Made by a program: the position numbers and the translations under genes
The notes under the pieces: generated by a model
What the model was told of the DNA's origin: nothing
What the model saw: only the letters and a program-made list of their open reading frames with translations
Databases searched by the model: none
In this document: piece by piece, positions 21,017-32,476 of the stretch
Layout of the letters: each line of letters opens with the position of its first letter
Position numbering within the stretch: the first letter of the stretch is position 1
Assembly: GCA_035926095.1 (NCBI GenBank)
Contig: JAVRQT010000003.1
Coordinates: forward strand, 434,001 to 498,000
Length of the DNA: 64,000 bases
Direction: 5' to 3'
Origin: Elasticomyces elasticus
Taxonomy: Eukaryota; Ascomycota; Dothideomycetes; Mycosphaerellales; Teratosphaeriaceae

Positions 21017-22465
21017 ATGCATCCTAGCAAGATGCGAATGTCGGCTGTGGCCTGGTCGCTCCTGTGCAGCATTGCTTCTACCCACAGCACGCCCGGCCTT
21101 CTTCCCAATGTCAATGCGACCTTCGATTCCTGGCCCAAGCCTTTCACTCTTGCCGTCGATCCGGTATTCATCGAAAGCCTACGACAACGTGTTGGCGCTA
21201 CTCGATTGCCAGTAGAGCCCCAAGGGCAGCTCGCGCCAGGCACTGATGGACCGCCAGTGGCGAATGCTACGACAATAAGAGATTATTGGGTGGAGGAGTA
21301 CGATTGGGATGCTGTCCAAGCAGCCATCAACAAGGGGCACGCAATATGATCTCCTCTTCTTCGGACTTTGCTAATGAATTGTTCACCAACAGATTCAAGC
21401 AATACACGATCGCGGTCGAGATTCGCCAAGCCAACCACTCTCGCTCTATCCCTCTGCATTACGTCCACCATCGTTCACCGCGCGCAGATGCTATTCCGTT
21501 GCTGTTCGTGCATGGCTGGCCAGGGTCGTTCCTAGAAGTCAAGAACATCATCGGCAACCTCACCAATCCCCCTAACTCCAGCGTCCCGGCGTTCCATGTG
21601 ATCGCACCGTCCATCCCCGGTTTTGGTTTCTCTCCCGCACCGTTGTGGGATGGATTTGGGCCGGACGAAGCTGGCCAAGCATTCAATGTATTGATGGTGA
21701 AGCTGGGGTACGAGAAGTATGTGTATCAAGGTAAGCGGCCTCGGAAAGGTTCATCCGAGCGATGTTTCGGTTGCTGACACACTGTCCGTTATAGCTGGTG
21801 ACTTTGGGGGCCTGATCTTTCCATACCTTGCTGCAAGGTACCCGGAAAACCTCGTTTCAGGCTTGTCGAACTTTTGGCTTGTACAGCCGAACGCCACTGA
21901 TCTTGCTCGATATGAAAAAAACGAGTCGAGTGTGGACGAGTCGGCCTATGTCAAGAACATCCTGAACTTTATAGACAACGAGTCCGGGTACCGCATCGTG
22001 CAGCAGACAAGCCCGTTGTCACTAGCCTATGCTCTCACCGACTCACCACTCGGGTTCGCCCTATGGATCTACAACCTTATGCGTATTGCCATCGATCCAA
22101 CCGTCTCAACATGGACGATTGAGCAGATCATCACGTGGAGCCTGATGTATACAATCCAGGGACCATATGGTGGCCTTAGGCTATACGAGATGATGCTCAG
22201 AGAGGGCGCCTTTGCCGGCTTTGGAATCGGTCTCCCACCCTATGTGAAGCAGCCGGTGGCGGTCAGCCAGTTTCCTCATGACGTCTGGTATCAAGAGCCC
22301 CTGGATTGGGCGCAGCGACAGGGCAATGTTAAGAGGAGGTTCATCCATGACCACGGGGGGCACTTTGCTGCGTGGGATACACCGGAAGCTTTGCTAGAAG
22401 ACATATGGACATGGTTTGGAGATCGTGAGGCGTCGAATACCAAGGTGTTTAACGGTCGACACTAG
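21017..22465 (+). CDS. Epoxide hydrolase (microsomal-type fold), probably secreted
   Basis: Alpha/beta-hydrolase that opens epoxides to diols. Three exons (21017-21336, 21393-21730, 21795-22465) give 442 aa. The first 25 residues (SAVAWSLLCSIASTHST core) look like a signal peptide. An N-terminal EHN-type cap (about 35-110, with YWVEEYDWDAVQAAIN) is followed by the catalytic core: oxyanion loop HGWPGSF near 146, nucleophile Asp222 in AGDFGG, and the catalytic His in HDHGGHFAAW near 408. Intron 1 is required to join the cap to the core, but its only in-phase boundary is GC..AG (GCACGC donor at 21337, acceptor AG at 21391-21392, GCTAAT branch). It sits between two Zn2Cys6 genes, and its stop codon is 62 bp from the stop of the CTF1-like regulator. 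Epoxy fatty acids or cutin monomers are possible substrates, by inference. Confidence 0.87.
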
Positions 22466-22527
22466 GGCTACCAGATGAAGGGAACTGATACGAATCAGCG
22501 ACCCTAAAAGCGAATAGTCTTGAAGTT

Positions 22528-25039
22528 TTAGACATCCAGTCCACCGTGCATGCTTTTCATGAAAGAGTCCGTGTCCATGAGATAACCACTGCTCTCGCCG
22601 CCCTGCATTGCCGCATACGCTCCATCCTCCAATACCCACGTCTCTCCAGTTGCATCAAGATTCAAAATTGAATCGAAATCGGGTTCAAAGTCCGCGGGAA
22701 TAGCGATGGCGCCGTTGAATTCGTCATAACTGGGCTGGTGGTCGGAATCAGGAGGCGTAGTAGCAAGATACGAGTTCAACTGCCTCGCGATATCGTCATC
22801 GGTAAGCTGCTGTTCCTCACTGTTGTCAACCGACTTGGCTTCTGGCGGAGGCGTTAGGGCGCCGGATCGTCTGCCGGAGGTCATCCGTCTGCCTGCGTCC
22901 ATCAATGCTTGGGTTGACGTGATGACACTCCGCGGCTCTTTCAATTCGCTCGCGCGTTGCGGCAGAGTGATCTCCGCTTTGCGAATTGCCGCTTCGAGGA
23001 AGGCAGTAGAGTAATCGGCGGCAGCGTAGATGTCTCGAAGTCTAGACATGATCTGCATGCACTGGCAGAACCCCTGCAAGCTGGCTTTCCGCGTCGCCTC
23101 TTCTGGAGCCTTTATGTCCAGGAGATGTATAATGATGGCTGGGAGCAATGTCGTGATACCCGTGGTCGGCAGGTACCTCACTAGATCCAGGTTGTAGAGG
23201 GAGTTTGCAATCCCAGTGATGCCACTTGCAGCGAGTCTTACCGCTTTCCGCGAGGCTTCCAGTTGGGTCGCCTGAGTCTCCCGAGGAGGCATGGCAGTCG
23301 AAGGTAAGACTTGCGGCCGATGCAGCGCCGACAGCGCCGCGTAGTATATCATGTGCAGCAAAGATCGGTTCAACACGACATCTTCATTGCCAGCATCAAC
23401 GTCCTGCCAGGTTGGCTCGACGTACTTCGCTTCTTCTTCCAAGGCATCTTTCCATTCTTGTAGCTGCTTGTCGCAGGCCTGCACTTCATTTAGCTCAGGA
23501 TCAAGCTTCTTCACAAGCATATTCGTAGTGCGTGTAGTTCCCTCCTCGCCGGCCAGGCCATGATTGTTGTGCAGTACCGAGTATTGGACGGAGAGCACAT
23601 TACTGATGCACATACAGAGCTTGACCTTCGCAATGCACATGACTGCCAATTGTCGCTGCTTTTCGGCATCGCGCAAAATGGTGCAGTCTGCTGGCATGCA
23701 CGACGGTTCGTCTGATAGTACGTCGTCCTCGAAATCCTCGAGACTCAGCATAGGAACATCATAATCAGCGTCCTTGATACGAGTGGGTCTGCGCATACCA
23801 AGCGCAACTAGCCGGTCACGCATATATGTTGACCACCACATCCTCCTCCACAATCTTTGCTTTGGCAGGTCCATCGTTTGAGATTTTGCTGGATTGCGAT
23901 GCAATCCAATGGTGTGCGAGAGCGATACCGCTATTCCCATCCAGTGATGACTGTCCTTTTGATCGTCCGGTGTCTCATACCAGTATGTCATCAACAGCAG
24001 CGATTGGATGAGCGAGATGCGATCAACTTCGATGTCGAAGTCATATAGCAGTCTCGTCTTTTGGAAGAATTCCCGTCTGGCATCCCGTCTCGTATCATAT
24101 CCCGCAGCTTTCAGATATCGCATGTCCACCGTAGCGATACCAGCGAACATAATCGCTTGGAACAACAAGAGGCTGATGGGGTCACTACCATCGTTCCGGT
24201 CGATTGTCCTGACGAGCTCGTTCATGTTGAGCAATGGCATGTATGGGTGGACAAACTCCGCGTAACATCTTAATAACTCGTTCCGAAGGGGTGTCGTCGG
24301 TATTGCCAAAGCACCTTTCTTCTCCAGATACAAGACATCGTCCGGTCCAAAGCGTGACGGTAGTGGTTTGATGTACAGCGGCAGACTGTAGGATGGCGCG
24401 ATCTGAGAATGCATATTTGGTAACATTGGCGCTACGTCCGCCGAAGATGGTTTGCGTCCGAGTCGTTGCAAGTTCAAAAGCATGTTGGGAGTGTACAACG
24501 AAGAATTTGCAGTTGCACTTGCGAGTGTTGCGTCTCTGCTCAGATCTTGGTCTGCGGTTGGCGTTAGTCTCGGCAAGACACTGTTTATACGACTCCACTT
24601 ACACAAAGTATGAGGCGTATGCTCTATGTTTCGCTTCAATGGTTCGTACGGCGGATGCGCAGACATTGGGTAGGGCATAATCTCATCGTCTACATCGTTC
24701 CTGGGCGATCCACCCATCTCGTTAGTCGTCCATTTCCTAATCGACAGTCAACCTCGTGCTGGGTATCTCGCCGCAATGGACTCACTTCTTCCGCTTGCTC
24801 TCCGAAACGATGCATTCAACCTCGTCCAGTCTGCAATTGGTGCAGGGTGCTCCATGCTCTACGACATTGCATCTCACTTTACGAGACCGGCAGCACTGGC
24901 ATGCCTTCGATGCTCTGCGTTTCACACTCTTGGCCGGCCTCATATTGCCAGGCTTTAAACCAGCCACATCTGCTGTTCGCTTGGATGCTTGCGATTGTAG
25001 CGTGACCGTCGCTTCGGGCGAACCTGAGGAGTCGGACAT
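22528..25039 (-). CDS. Zn2Cys6 transcription factor 2, CTF1-beta/FarB-like
   Basis: Binuclear-cluster activator resembling cutinase transcription factor 1-beta and FarB, which control fatty-acid and cutin-monomer catabolism in filamentous fungi. Three exons (25039-24786, 24700-24603, 24551-22528) give 791 aa. The cluster near residues 47-77 starts CQCCRSRKVRC and ends CTNCRLDEVEC. The middle homology region contains the FarA/CTF1-typical strings LLLFQAIMFAGIATVDM, KTRLLYDFDIEVDRISLIQS, LLMTYWYETPDDQKDSHHWM and ALGMRRPTRIKDADYDVPML. The C-tail is acidic with Pro/Ser runs (ATTPPDSDHQP). The second intron is 51 nt, so it leaves the frame open and would be read as 17 extra residues if missed; it has GTAAGT, a GACTAAC branch and GCAG. 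The first intron uses the acceptor CCCAG at 24702-24701. Confidence 0.9.
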
Positions 25040-26527
25040 CTTGGCTACGGCAGATGAGTTGTTGTTTCGCTTTCGTAAATCAGAGGGTGCAGTACTCGTA
25101 GAACCAGGAAGAGCACATGAGCAGACAAGTGATCAACAACGAAGAAGATGAAGCTTCAGAAAGTCCAAACCGCAATGACCCGCGCTGGAGGGGCAGGGCG
25201 ATGACCATATACACCACCAAGAACACTCGAGTCTCGCTAGTGGAAAGCGAGCTATCTCCGCCACGGAAATGGTTCCAGATGGTCGATCGACGACTCAGGG
25301 TGCGTGCGCAGTGCTGCACCCTACTCCGCTGACGCGGAGCTTGATCCCGCTGTCTTTCCTGGCATGCGACCTCATCGGTCTCACGACACGCGCTGACCTA
25401 CGCGAGCACCGCAGCGCTGAGTAGTACCACTGGTACGACACTCGCTCACCTTTTGATCGTGGCGCGCAGGGCGCGAAGACCCTGTGTTTGCCTTTCGTTC
25501 GCCGCGCGTTCGAAATAGAAACTGTCACAAAACACCAAGACTTGAACCCCCGCGCACTCCACACAAACGAGACGAGGAGGAAGAAGCCGGCCTCGTGGAG
25601 ACTGGAGTTGTGGAGCGGCATGCATGAAAGGATGCCGTGGTCGGCTTCCCTGCCTATCTTCTCGCCCGTAACTCTGCTCACTTCCGATTTTACCTCTTCC
25701 GTTCCGGATAACGATGACCGCCTTATGCAACAGACTCGCATAAAGGCCGTCTCGGCGTCTATGTTGTCAACGCTGACGAACCGGCGAAGCCTTCGACACC
25801 GCACTGAGAGCGAAGACAATGCTTAGAAACGACAATTCTTCTAGGTTGCCCGTCAGACCTTCTGCAAACTTCAAAGGCGCAAGCCTAGACGCACCCCACA
25901 GTTCGTATTTTTGCGCACGGACGGACGAATGCTGCTCTTCTGACCACTCAAATTCTTCACTTCGCCTGCATATCCCTCGTCAAAGGGGCCAAGGTGAGAG
26001 AAAAGAGCGCCATTTCTGCAAGCTGAAGCTCACGCGATTCGCGAGGAAATGCGCATGACGGCCCTCGCGGTCATGCATATAAGCGCTTCCACGTGCCAAC
26101 CGCGGAGGCCCGCAATACTTCCACCGGATACGATCAACCGAGCTCCCAGTCGGCAGGTTTCCCGCACTGAGGACTGACGAGTCTTTCATGCCCATTTGGA
26201 AACACATCGAAGTAAGGATGATACATCGAAGTAAAAGCTATGAAACTCCAAGAGGCGCGGTGTGCACTCTCTTCCTGATACTCGCTGGACGCGCGCACGC
26301 TTTTCCACCCGTCTCTGGCGAACGATCCATCTATACTCTATCCATCCCTCCAACTCCTACGCTGATGCCCTTAACAAATGATAGTACACAGTGAGGTGAC
26401 GTGGTGCCCCATCTCTACTCGTTCGGCGTGCCTGTGCTGCCGTGCAGCGTGGCCGACGTGTTTGGTTGCGTCATGCTAGCCATCAGACACGTACCGCTCA
26501 TGCATCTTCCAGTGATTCAAAGTCTGC
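25040..26527. other. Intergenic region, CTF1-like to Ca2+-ATPase
   Basis: About 1.5 kb with no convincing gene. It is the promoter side of the CTF1-like gene and the 3' side of the Ca2+-ATPase. A 112-residue ORF at 25488-25826 (+) has no domain, no good codon pattern and no signal. A short inverted repeat (CATGAC...GTCATG) lies near 26056-26077. Confidence 0.45.
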
Positions 26528-29500
26528 TCATGCCGGGTTATCGCTCTTCTTCTGGTCACTGCCGGGCTCGCCAGCATATGGACCAATTCCGAATTGCGGC
26601 GTGGTGTTCGTCGATTGGCTTGGGGGATGGCCTCCAGCCTGCTCGACTGGGTTGCCCGGAACCATGAGTGTGTTACTGGATTTATATTCCGTCTCCGGAT
26701 GTACATCCAAGCGGACGTCCTTGGAGAGATCGCTCTTCGATCTGTCGCGGCCAAACCTCATGCTATCGCTGTCGCCATGGGCCCGATCTATGGGAGACCA
26801 CGCGCCGGCAACAGATCCAGCAACAAGACCCGGCATTGCCATGGCGGCAAAGGCGGAGTTTGACCTGGAGCGTCCACGCTTGCGACGAGACTCGGGCGTC
26901 GGCGGTGCAGGAGATTGATCGGCCTGCACATCCTCAAGTTCGTTGTTCGGTGTTCGTGGCAGACTCGAGCTAGCACGGCTGCGACTAGGACTCCGACTGT
27001 GCAGGAGTGCCTCCTTCGGATGTGCGACAACAAACTTGAGCGTATTCAGACGTCCACCCTTGTATTTCCTGATCCATGCCAGCTCCTGCTTGATTTCAAG
27101 CAAGGCTTGGTTGAATTCGAAAGGATTCTCTTCGTCTGTGACAACGACCTTGTCCTTGCTCCTGGTCGCCCAACGACGGATAGGTGCAGGTACGGCTTTA
27201 GTCGCCAGCTCGTCGGGTATCAGTCGAATCACTACACCGATAGGCAGCGAGAGGACACCCAGCACAAGCGCCACCGCCCATTGCCATCCAGTCTGTCGCT
27301 GAGCCTGGAAAGCAGGCCAACCACCAACGAAGATGATCAGAATCTGCCCACCCATCATGATGAAGAAGATGCCGATGAAGAACAGATTCTTGGTGATGCC
27401 TTCGAAGACGTTGAAGCGGTTGTCGAGTCGGCGGTTGTTGAGCGCGTTGAAGATTTGCATCCATGTGAAGGTGTTGAAGATCATGGTCTGGAGCTCGCGG
27501 ATCTCCCTATCGTTCTTGTCCTTTGCCATGAGGTCGATCAATGGATCATGTTGAGCCAAGCCGAATATATGCCTTCCGGCGAAGTTGAGGATGAGAGTGA
27601 TCGTGAGCTGGTAGATAGCTTGACCGATGACCATCTTCCACATTGTAACCGAGATGAGTGGCGCGGACTTGGGATCGGGCTTGCGATCGAGGATCTTGCG
27701 AGATGGAGGATCGGTGGCGAGTGCTAAAGCAGCCATGGTGTCCATGATAAGATTGATCCAGAGAAGTTGCACAGCGGTCAAGACAGACGCTTCTTCATTG
27801 CTAGCCGTCGCTGAGATGAAGGCAAGCAGCACCGCAGTGATGTTGACCGTGATCTGGAATTGCAGGAACTTGCGGACCGCATCGTTGACAGCACGACCCC
27901 ACATGAGTGCGAGGACAATGGATGCGAAGTTGTCGTCCATGAGGATGATATCGGAAGCCTCCTTCGCGACCTCAGTACCGGCGATGTTCATTGAGAAGCC
28001 TACATCAGCAGCCTTGAGCGCGGGTGCGTCGTTGGTACCGTCTCCTGTGACAGCGACTGTCTCACCCATCTCCTTCAGCAGCTTGACCAGTGTGCGCTTG
28101 TCTTCCGGAGAAGAGCGAGCAAGAACCTGTAACTTTGGAACAATGGCACGCTGGTCGGCGCGGCTCAGCTTGCGGAATTCTGGGCCCTCAAGTGCGACAC
28201 CTCCAGGCGTGAAGATACCACACTCGCGTGCAATAGCCTTAGCGGTGAGAATGTTGTCACCTGTGACCATGCGAGGGAAGACACCAGCCATGATACAGTC
28301 CTTGACAGCTTCCGGGACACCAGGACGAAGCGGGTCCTGGATACCCACCAAGGCGAAAAATGTCATGTCTTTGCAGACGTCCTCGAATACGGCTTGAGTC
28401 TTGTCGTCCTCTGTCCGCCTGGCGCCCTTAGGTGGCCAGCTTTCGAAGTCGCGGTAGATCATACCAATGGTGCGTAGTGACTTATCAGCATACGCATCAA
28501 TGAGTGCCTGCAAGGTCTCTCTGTTGTTTCCAGTCATAGTCGCTTGCTCGAGGTTCTTCGTCGGATCACGAGTGATAGTGGAACAGTACCGTAGCATAAT
28601 CTCACTGGCACCTTTGACATGAAGGCGGTAGCCCGAGTTATCCTTATTCTTGATGACCATGCCCATACACTTGCGGCCCGAGTCGAAGGGGATCATCTGC
28701 ACGATCTCGTAGTTGCTGCGTTCCAAGCTGATCGACTCCATACCGAGGTTATCGCGCGCGAAGTCGAGTAAAGCCGTCTCAGTCTTCGATCCAATGAACA
28801 CCTTCTTGCCAGCCTCGTCAGCTTCGAAGGCAGTAGAATTGCAGGCAATACCGTCCTTCCAAACAGTCTTCACATTCATGTCCAGTGAGCCAATGAACTC
28901 TGGAATCGTGACGCCGACGGTGTCGATGCCATCCTCTGCAGCGTCACCGTTACCAGCCCGAGCGCTAAATCTGTTAGAAGTACCGAGCGAGCCTGCAACA
29001 ACAGTCATGACGTTCTGCGTGAGTGTTCCAGTTTTGTCGGAGCAGACAGTCGTAGCATTGCCCATAGTTTCGCAAGAGCGTAACACACGCACCAGATTTC
29101 TGTCCTTCAACATGCGCTTAGTAGCGTAAGCCAGAGCGAGCGTGACAGCAAGAGGAAGACCTTCCGGCACGGCGACGACAATGATAGTCACTGCTGTGAT
29201 CAGGATGGTCATGAATTTCTGGCCCTTCTCTGCGGGTGTAGTCTTGTCGTGCGGGAGGTGCGCCAAGAACTTGATGAGCAGTACAACGAACAGAAGCAAG
29301 GCAGCACTACTACCCAGCTTTGCGATGTACTCAGCGAGACCGTTGAGCTTGGTTTGTAGCGGTGTGGCTTCGTTGCCCTCCTGCAGCGACATCATGGTCT
29401 TGCCGTAGGACGAGTGAATACCAGTAGCGGTAACGAGCATGCGCCCAACACCTTCGGTAACCTTTCCGCCAGAGATCATGAACGGATCCAATTTCTTCAG

Positions 29501-30823
29501 CTCTTCTCCGGCTTCCATTGCGCGGAAGACTTCGTCGGCGGCAGTCTTCTTCATGATGTCAGATTCACCAGTTGCAGAACTCTCGTCGCATTTCACACCG
29601 TGGCCGGTAATGAAAATGCCGTCAACTGGTATAATGTCACCAGGCTCTATCATGAGCACGTCGCCAACCAAAATCTCGTGGATGCTAATCTCCTGCGTCC
29701 GGCCAGATCTCACAAGCTTGACATTACGATCGTCCTTTTTCTTGTTGAGCTTCGCAAATTGGCGTTCCTTCTGCCAATCGTTCACAGCCCCAACAATACA
29801 GACAACAGCGATGGCGACCATAATGGCCACACCCTCAATCCACTCTACGCCGCCTTCTTTAGTGCCGAGTGCTTGGTATAAGCCGAGAGCTAGTGCAATC
29901 ACAGCAGCAACCGACAGCACCCAGAGTACCTTGTCGTTGTAAGCGATCCAGAGTAGTTGAAATATGGTCTTGACCTTCTGTTCAGGTAGGCGGTTGTCGG
30001 CGAAAATGCGCTTTCGGTCTTCAAAGTTGCCCATGTTGGCCTTCTCAGTAGGTGATGAGATGTCAGGCGCCTCCACAGCAGTCTTGTCCGATGATGGGCT
30101 GGCCGAACCAGTAGCCTCCTCGAAAGATACTGAGCCACTCAGCTTACTCTCGTCGCCGCTGAGCCCTGCATTTCTATCTGACCGTAGTCCCTTCTCCAAG
30201 CCGACGAGACCGCCGACGGCATGAAACGCACCCAAGCTCTTCGGGTTGAAGAATTTGGTCATATGTCCCGGAGCGAACGCGAAAGGGTTGTTAGGCCGCG
30301 TGAAGTCCGACTCAGTACCAGCGTCTGGTACAAGAGCCTCATTATCTGGCAGGACCGGGTGGTCACCAGCACCCAGCCTCTTCTTCTCCGACTCTCCTCC
30401 GAAAGCTTTGGGTGCGGTGCCTGACGATGGTGTCTGGGTGTTCACGTATGTAATGTCGGAAGTTGAGGCCGTCTCTTGAGATGCGTCAGTGTCGAAGCTC
30501 TGACCTCTACTCCGTTGGTTTGCTGGGACAGCTAGGAAGCTGTGTGGATTGTTCCATTGCGAAGGCGACGATACATTGTGAGGACTCGTTGGTCGCGAGT
30601 CTCGGCTGTCGAAGCTGTTGCTGGGTCGTAATTCTGAAGATTTCTGATTTGGCTGTAGTCCACCAGGTGATCTATCGCCGTGGATTGAACGTCCGTCGTC
30701 CGACAGCTGGTCCATCTCTTGATCCGTGTGTGCGTCCGCAGGTCGACCTACTGCAGATGTGTCGATGGTAATGGTCGGTGCACGTCGTCGACCACCTTGG
30801 GGCGGCCCCAGAGGATCTGCCAT
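26528..30823 (-). CDS. PMC1: P-type Ca2+-transporting ATPase, PMC type
   Basis: P2B-type pump that moves Ca2+ out of the cytosol into the vacuole or across the plasma membrane. One exon of 1431 aa, longer than yeast Pmc1 (1173) because of a disordered 260-residue N-tail and a 200-residue C-tail rich in Ser, Arg and Pro. Helix 1 lies near 305 (VLWVLSVAAVIALALGL). Helix 4 has PEGLPLAVTLALAYATKRM. The phosphorylation site is CSDKTGTLTQ with Asp596. The hinge TGDGTNDAPALKAADVGFSM is near 925-945. Helix 6 region contains LLWINLIMDTMAALALATDPP. The actuator has the DEXSATGES-like DESSATGES near 415. The C-tail includes LEIKQELAWIRKYKGGRL, an amphipathic basic segment that might be regulatory. Fungi often have several PMC paralogues, so exact orthology is uncertain. 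Confidence 0.95.
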   Translation of the reverse strand: MADPLGPPQGGRRRAPTITIDTSAVGRPADAHTDQEMDQLSDDGRSIHGDRSPGGLQPNQKSSELRPSNSFDSRDSRPTSPHNVSSPSQWNNPHSFLAVPANQRSRGQSFDTDASQETASTSDITYVNTQTPSSGTAPKAFGGESEKKRLGAGDHPVLPDNEALVPDAGTESDFTRPNNPFAFAPGHMTKFFNPKSLGAFHAVGGLVGLEKGLRSDRNAGLSGDESKLSGSVSFEEATGSASPSSDKTAVEAPDISSPTEKANMGNFEDRKRIFADNRLPEQKVKTIFQLLWIAYNDKVLWVLSVAAVIALALGLYQALGTKEGGVEWIEGVAIMVAIAVVCIVGAVNDWQKERQFAKLNKKKDDRNVKLVRSGRTQEISIHEILVGDVLMIEPGDIIPVDGIFITGHGVKCDESSATGESDIMKKTAADEVFRAMEAGEELKKLDPFMISGGKVTEGVGRMLVTATGIHSSYGKTMMSLQEGNEATPLQTKLNGLAEYIAKLGSSAALLLFVVLLIKFLAHLPHDKTTPAEKGQKFMTILITAVTIIVVAVPEGLPLAVTLALAYATKRMLKDRNLVRVLRSCETMGNATTVCSDKTGTLTQNVMTVVAGSLGTSNRFSARAGNGDAAEDGIDTVGVTIPEFIGSLDMNVKTVWKDGIACNSTAFEADEAGKKVFIGSKTETALLDFARDNLGMESISLERSNYEIVQMIPFDSGRKCMGMVIKNKDNSGYRLHVKGASEIMLRYCSTITRDPTKNLEQATMTGNNRETLQALIDAYADKSLRTIGMIYRDFESWPPKGARRTEDDKTQAVFEDVCKDMTFFALVGIQDPLRPGVPEAVKDCIMAGVFPRMVTGDNILTAKAIARECGIFTPGGVALEGPEFRKLSRADQRAIVPKLQVLARSSPEDKRTLVKLLKEMGETVAVTGDGTNDAPALKAADVGFSMNIAGTEVAKEASDIILMDDNFASIVLALMWGRAVNDAVRKFLQFQITVNITAVLLAFISATASNEEASVLTAVQLLWINLIMDTMAALALATDPPSRKILDRKPDPKSAPLISVTMWKMVIGQAIYQLTITLILNFAGRHIFGLAQHDPLIDLMAKDKNDREIRELQTMIFNTFTWMQIFNALNNRRLDNRFNVFEGITKNLFFIGIFFIMMGGQILIIFVGGWPAFQAQRQTGWQWAVALVLGVLSLPIGVVIRLIPDELATKAVPAPIRRWATRSKDKVVVTDEENPFEFNQALLEIKQELAWIRKYKGGRLNTLKFVVAHPKEALLHSRSPSRSRASSSLPRTPNNELEDVQADQSPAPPTPESRRKRGRSRSNSAFAAMAMPGLVAGSVAGAWSPIDRAHGDSDSMRFGRDRSKSDLSKDVRLDVHPETEYKSSNTLMVPGNPVEQAGGHPPSQSTNTTPQFGIGPYAGEPGSDQKKSDNPA

Positions 30824-32476
30824 GCTTGACGGTTTGTGCCGCAGTACGAAAGCCTTGTGGTGGCTGTGGTGTAGGCGCGCGGTAGCAGGCTATGCATGCA
30901 GGATTGTGATCTGCTTGAGGAAGGATACGAGGCAGCGTATAAGGAGGTTGATGTGTCCTATGCCCAGCAAGGTTGAGGCGGAGTCGATGAGGCCAAGCGA
31001 ATCTCGGGGAAGTGTGTTCTGGTGGTTTGGGAGGCAAGTGTCGTTCGTGAGTTGAGCTGTGCAGCAGGGGCGAGGGTCAGTCTGTGTTGCAGGAGCGAAC
31101 GATGATGACGGTCTAGAGGGCCTGAGAAGAACATGGACCTCTCAGCCACCGTATGCGCCGAGCCTCGAAGCCAGCCTTGGTAATTGGTCACTGTGTGATA
31201 GAGTATTGCTGGGCAGAATACAGGGCAGTGCAAACATGAGCACTTGTCCTTGTCGCTGACCTCTCCTGTTTGACAAGGCTCTCGTTGGTGTCTTCCAGGC
31301 TCAAAAGGAAGTCGCTTACCCAGTTTTCAAGGTGTTGTGAGGCCTCCACACCCACTCCCTCTCTTCAATATGAGCTCGGTCAAGCTGCGGATGGCGGGCG
31401 CAGCACTCTTTCACTCGGCGTCCAGGAAACCACTGTGGCAAGCGGCGACTGGCCTCCGCGTCGTCTCGATGATAGGTAGCGCTCAACGGCGGCAAACAAG
31501 ATCATGCTTTCGCCGTGAAGCACAGTTGCTTGGGGCCCAGCCTTGAGTGCCAAGTAGATTGAGGCTGTGTATGTAGTAGCGCAAACCGACCGACACTCCC
31601 GAATCCGAAGACTTCTCCGAAATCGGTAGCCGCCGACGATGATTGCACACTTCACTTGACCACACCACCAGTGACACCACTGTGCGATTGTTGTGCGCTG
31701 ACAACCAGCGTGACATAACAGAGAAATACATCAAATTCATGGTCAAGACGGACATCGACAACCCGGTACATACCTACCAACGTTGGGTTTCTAGCAGCAG
31801 ACCTCGTCCACCATGATGTTGCCATGTTGGATTTCTTGAGGCCCTACCTTCCTTCTGGCAGCGCAGTGATCTGGTTTGGGTGATATGAGCACTAACAGTC
31901 ATCAATGACAATGGGTATGGGTATCCGCATTGCTGTGACAACGCAGCTGAAGCTCAACCAACTGTCGCACAACTTCCTCCCGTCGTTGCTACGCAAACCC
32001 TTGACCCTCCAGCAAAACAACGGGATGAGATAATGCGACATGTTATCGTGTGTGGCTGGAGAACCGCAGATTGGGCCGAGACTTCGAGGAATCTCCAAGA
32101 CTTGCGCCCAGTCTGCAGTGCCGTGGCAAGACGTGGCAAACGACCTAGACCGTGCGTGGGGGCAAATATCGCATTCAGCAGCTTGATATGGTGTTATGAG
32201 ATTTGAGTCGTGAGTATGATACACGATATAGTGGCGACATAATAGTGGCCAACGCCAGACTGCTCGACATGGTTCGATGAGCTCTTGGCATGCTATCGCC
32301 ACTACTCACGCGTCCTTGAGGCCCAGCAGACTAACAAGCAGCTAAGATGCGCGACTTCTTGCACCAAGCCCAGCATAGCCACGCTTCATTGCGGAAGTCG
32401 CCGCATGCAGAGCTTGACTGAACGACACCCCTTACGGTTTCGCTGCTCGATCGAATGTAGAGCAACTCAAGAAACT
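30824..32476. other. Intergenic region upstream of the Ca2+-ATPase
   Basis: About 1.65 kb. Promoter and leader of the Ca2+-ATPase at one end and the 3' side of the F-box-like gene at the other. All ORFs are short and without family features; I see no gene. Confidence 0.45.

Noticed and set aside
25488..25826. 112-aa ORF (+) and a TTCAAGTC-like string near 25540 that recalls a tRNA T-arm on the minus strand
   Set aside because: No cloverleaf: the bases flanking the T-loop-like string do not pair, and no A or B box pair at the right distance. The ORF has no domain.
27627..28397. 256-aa + strand ORF opposite the Ca2+-ATPase
   Set aside because: Shadow of the ATPase frame; no family features.
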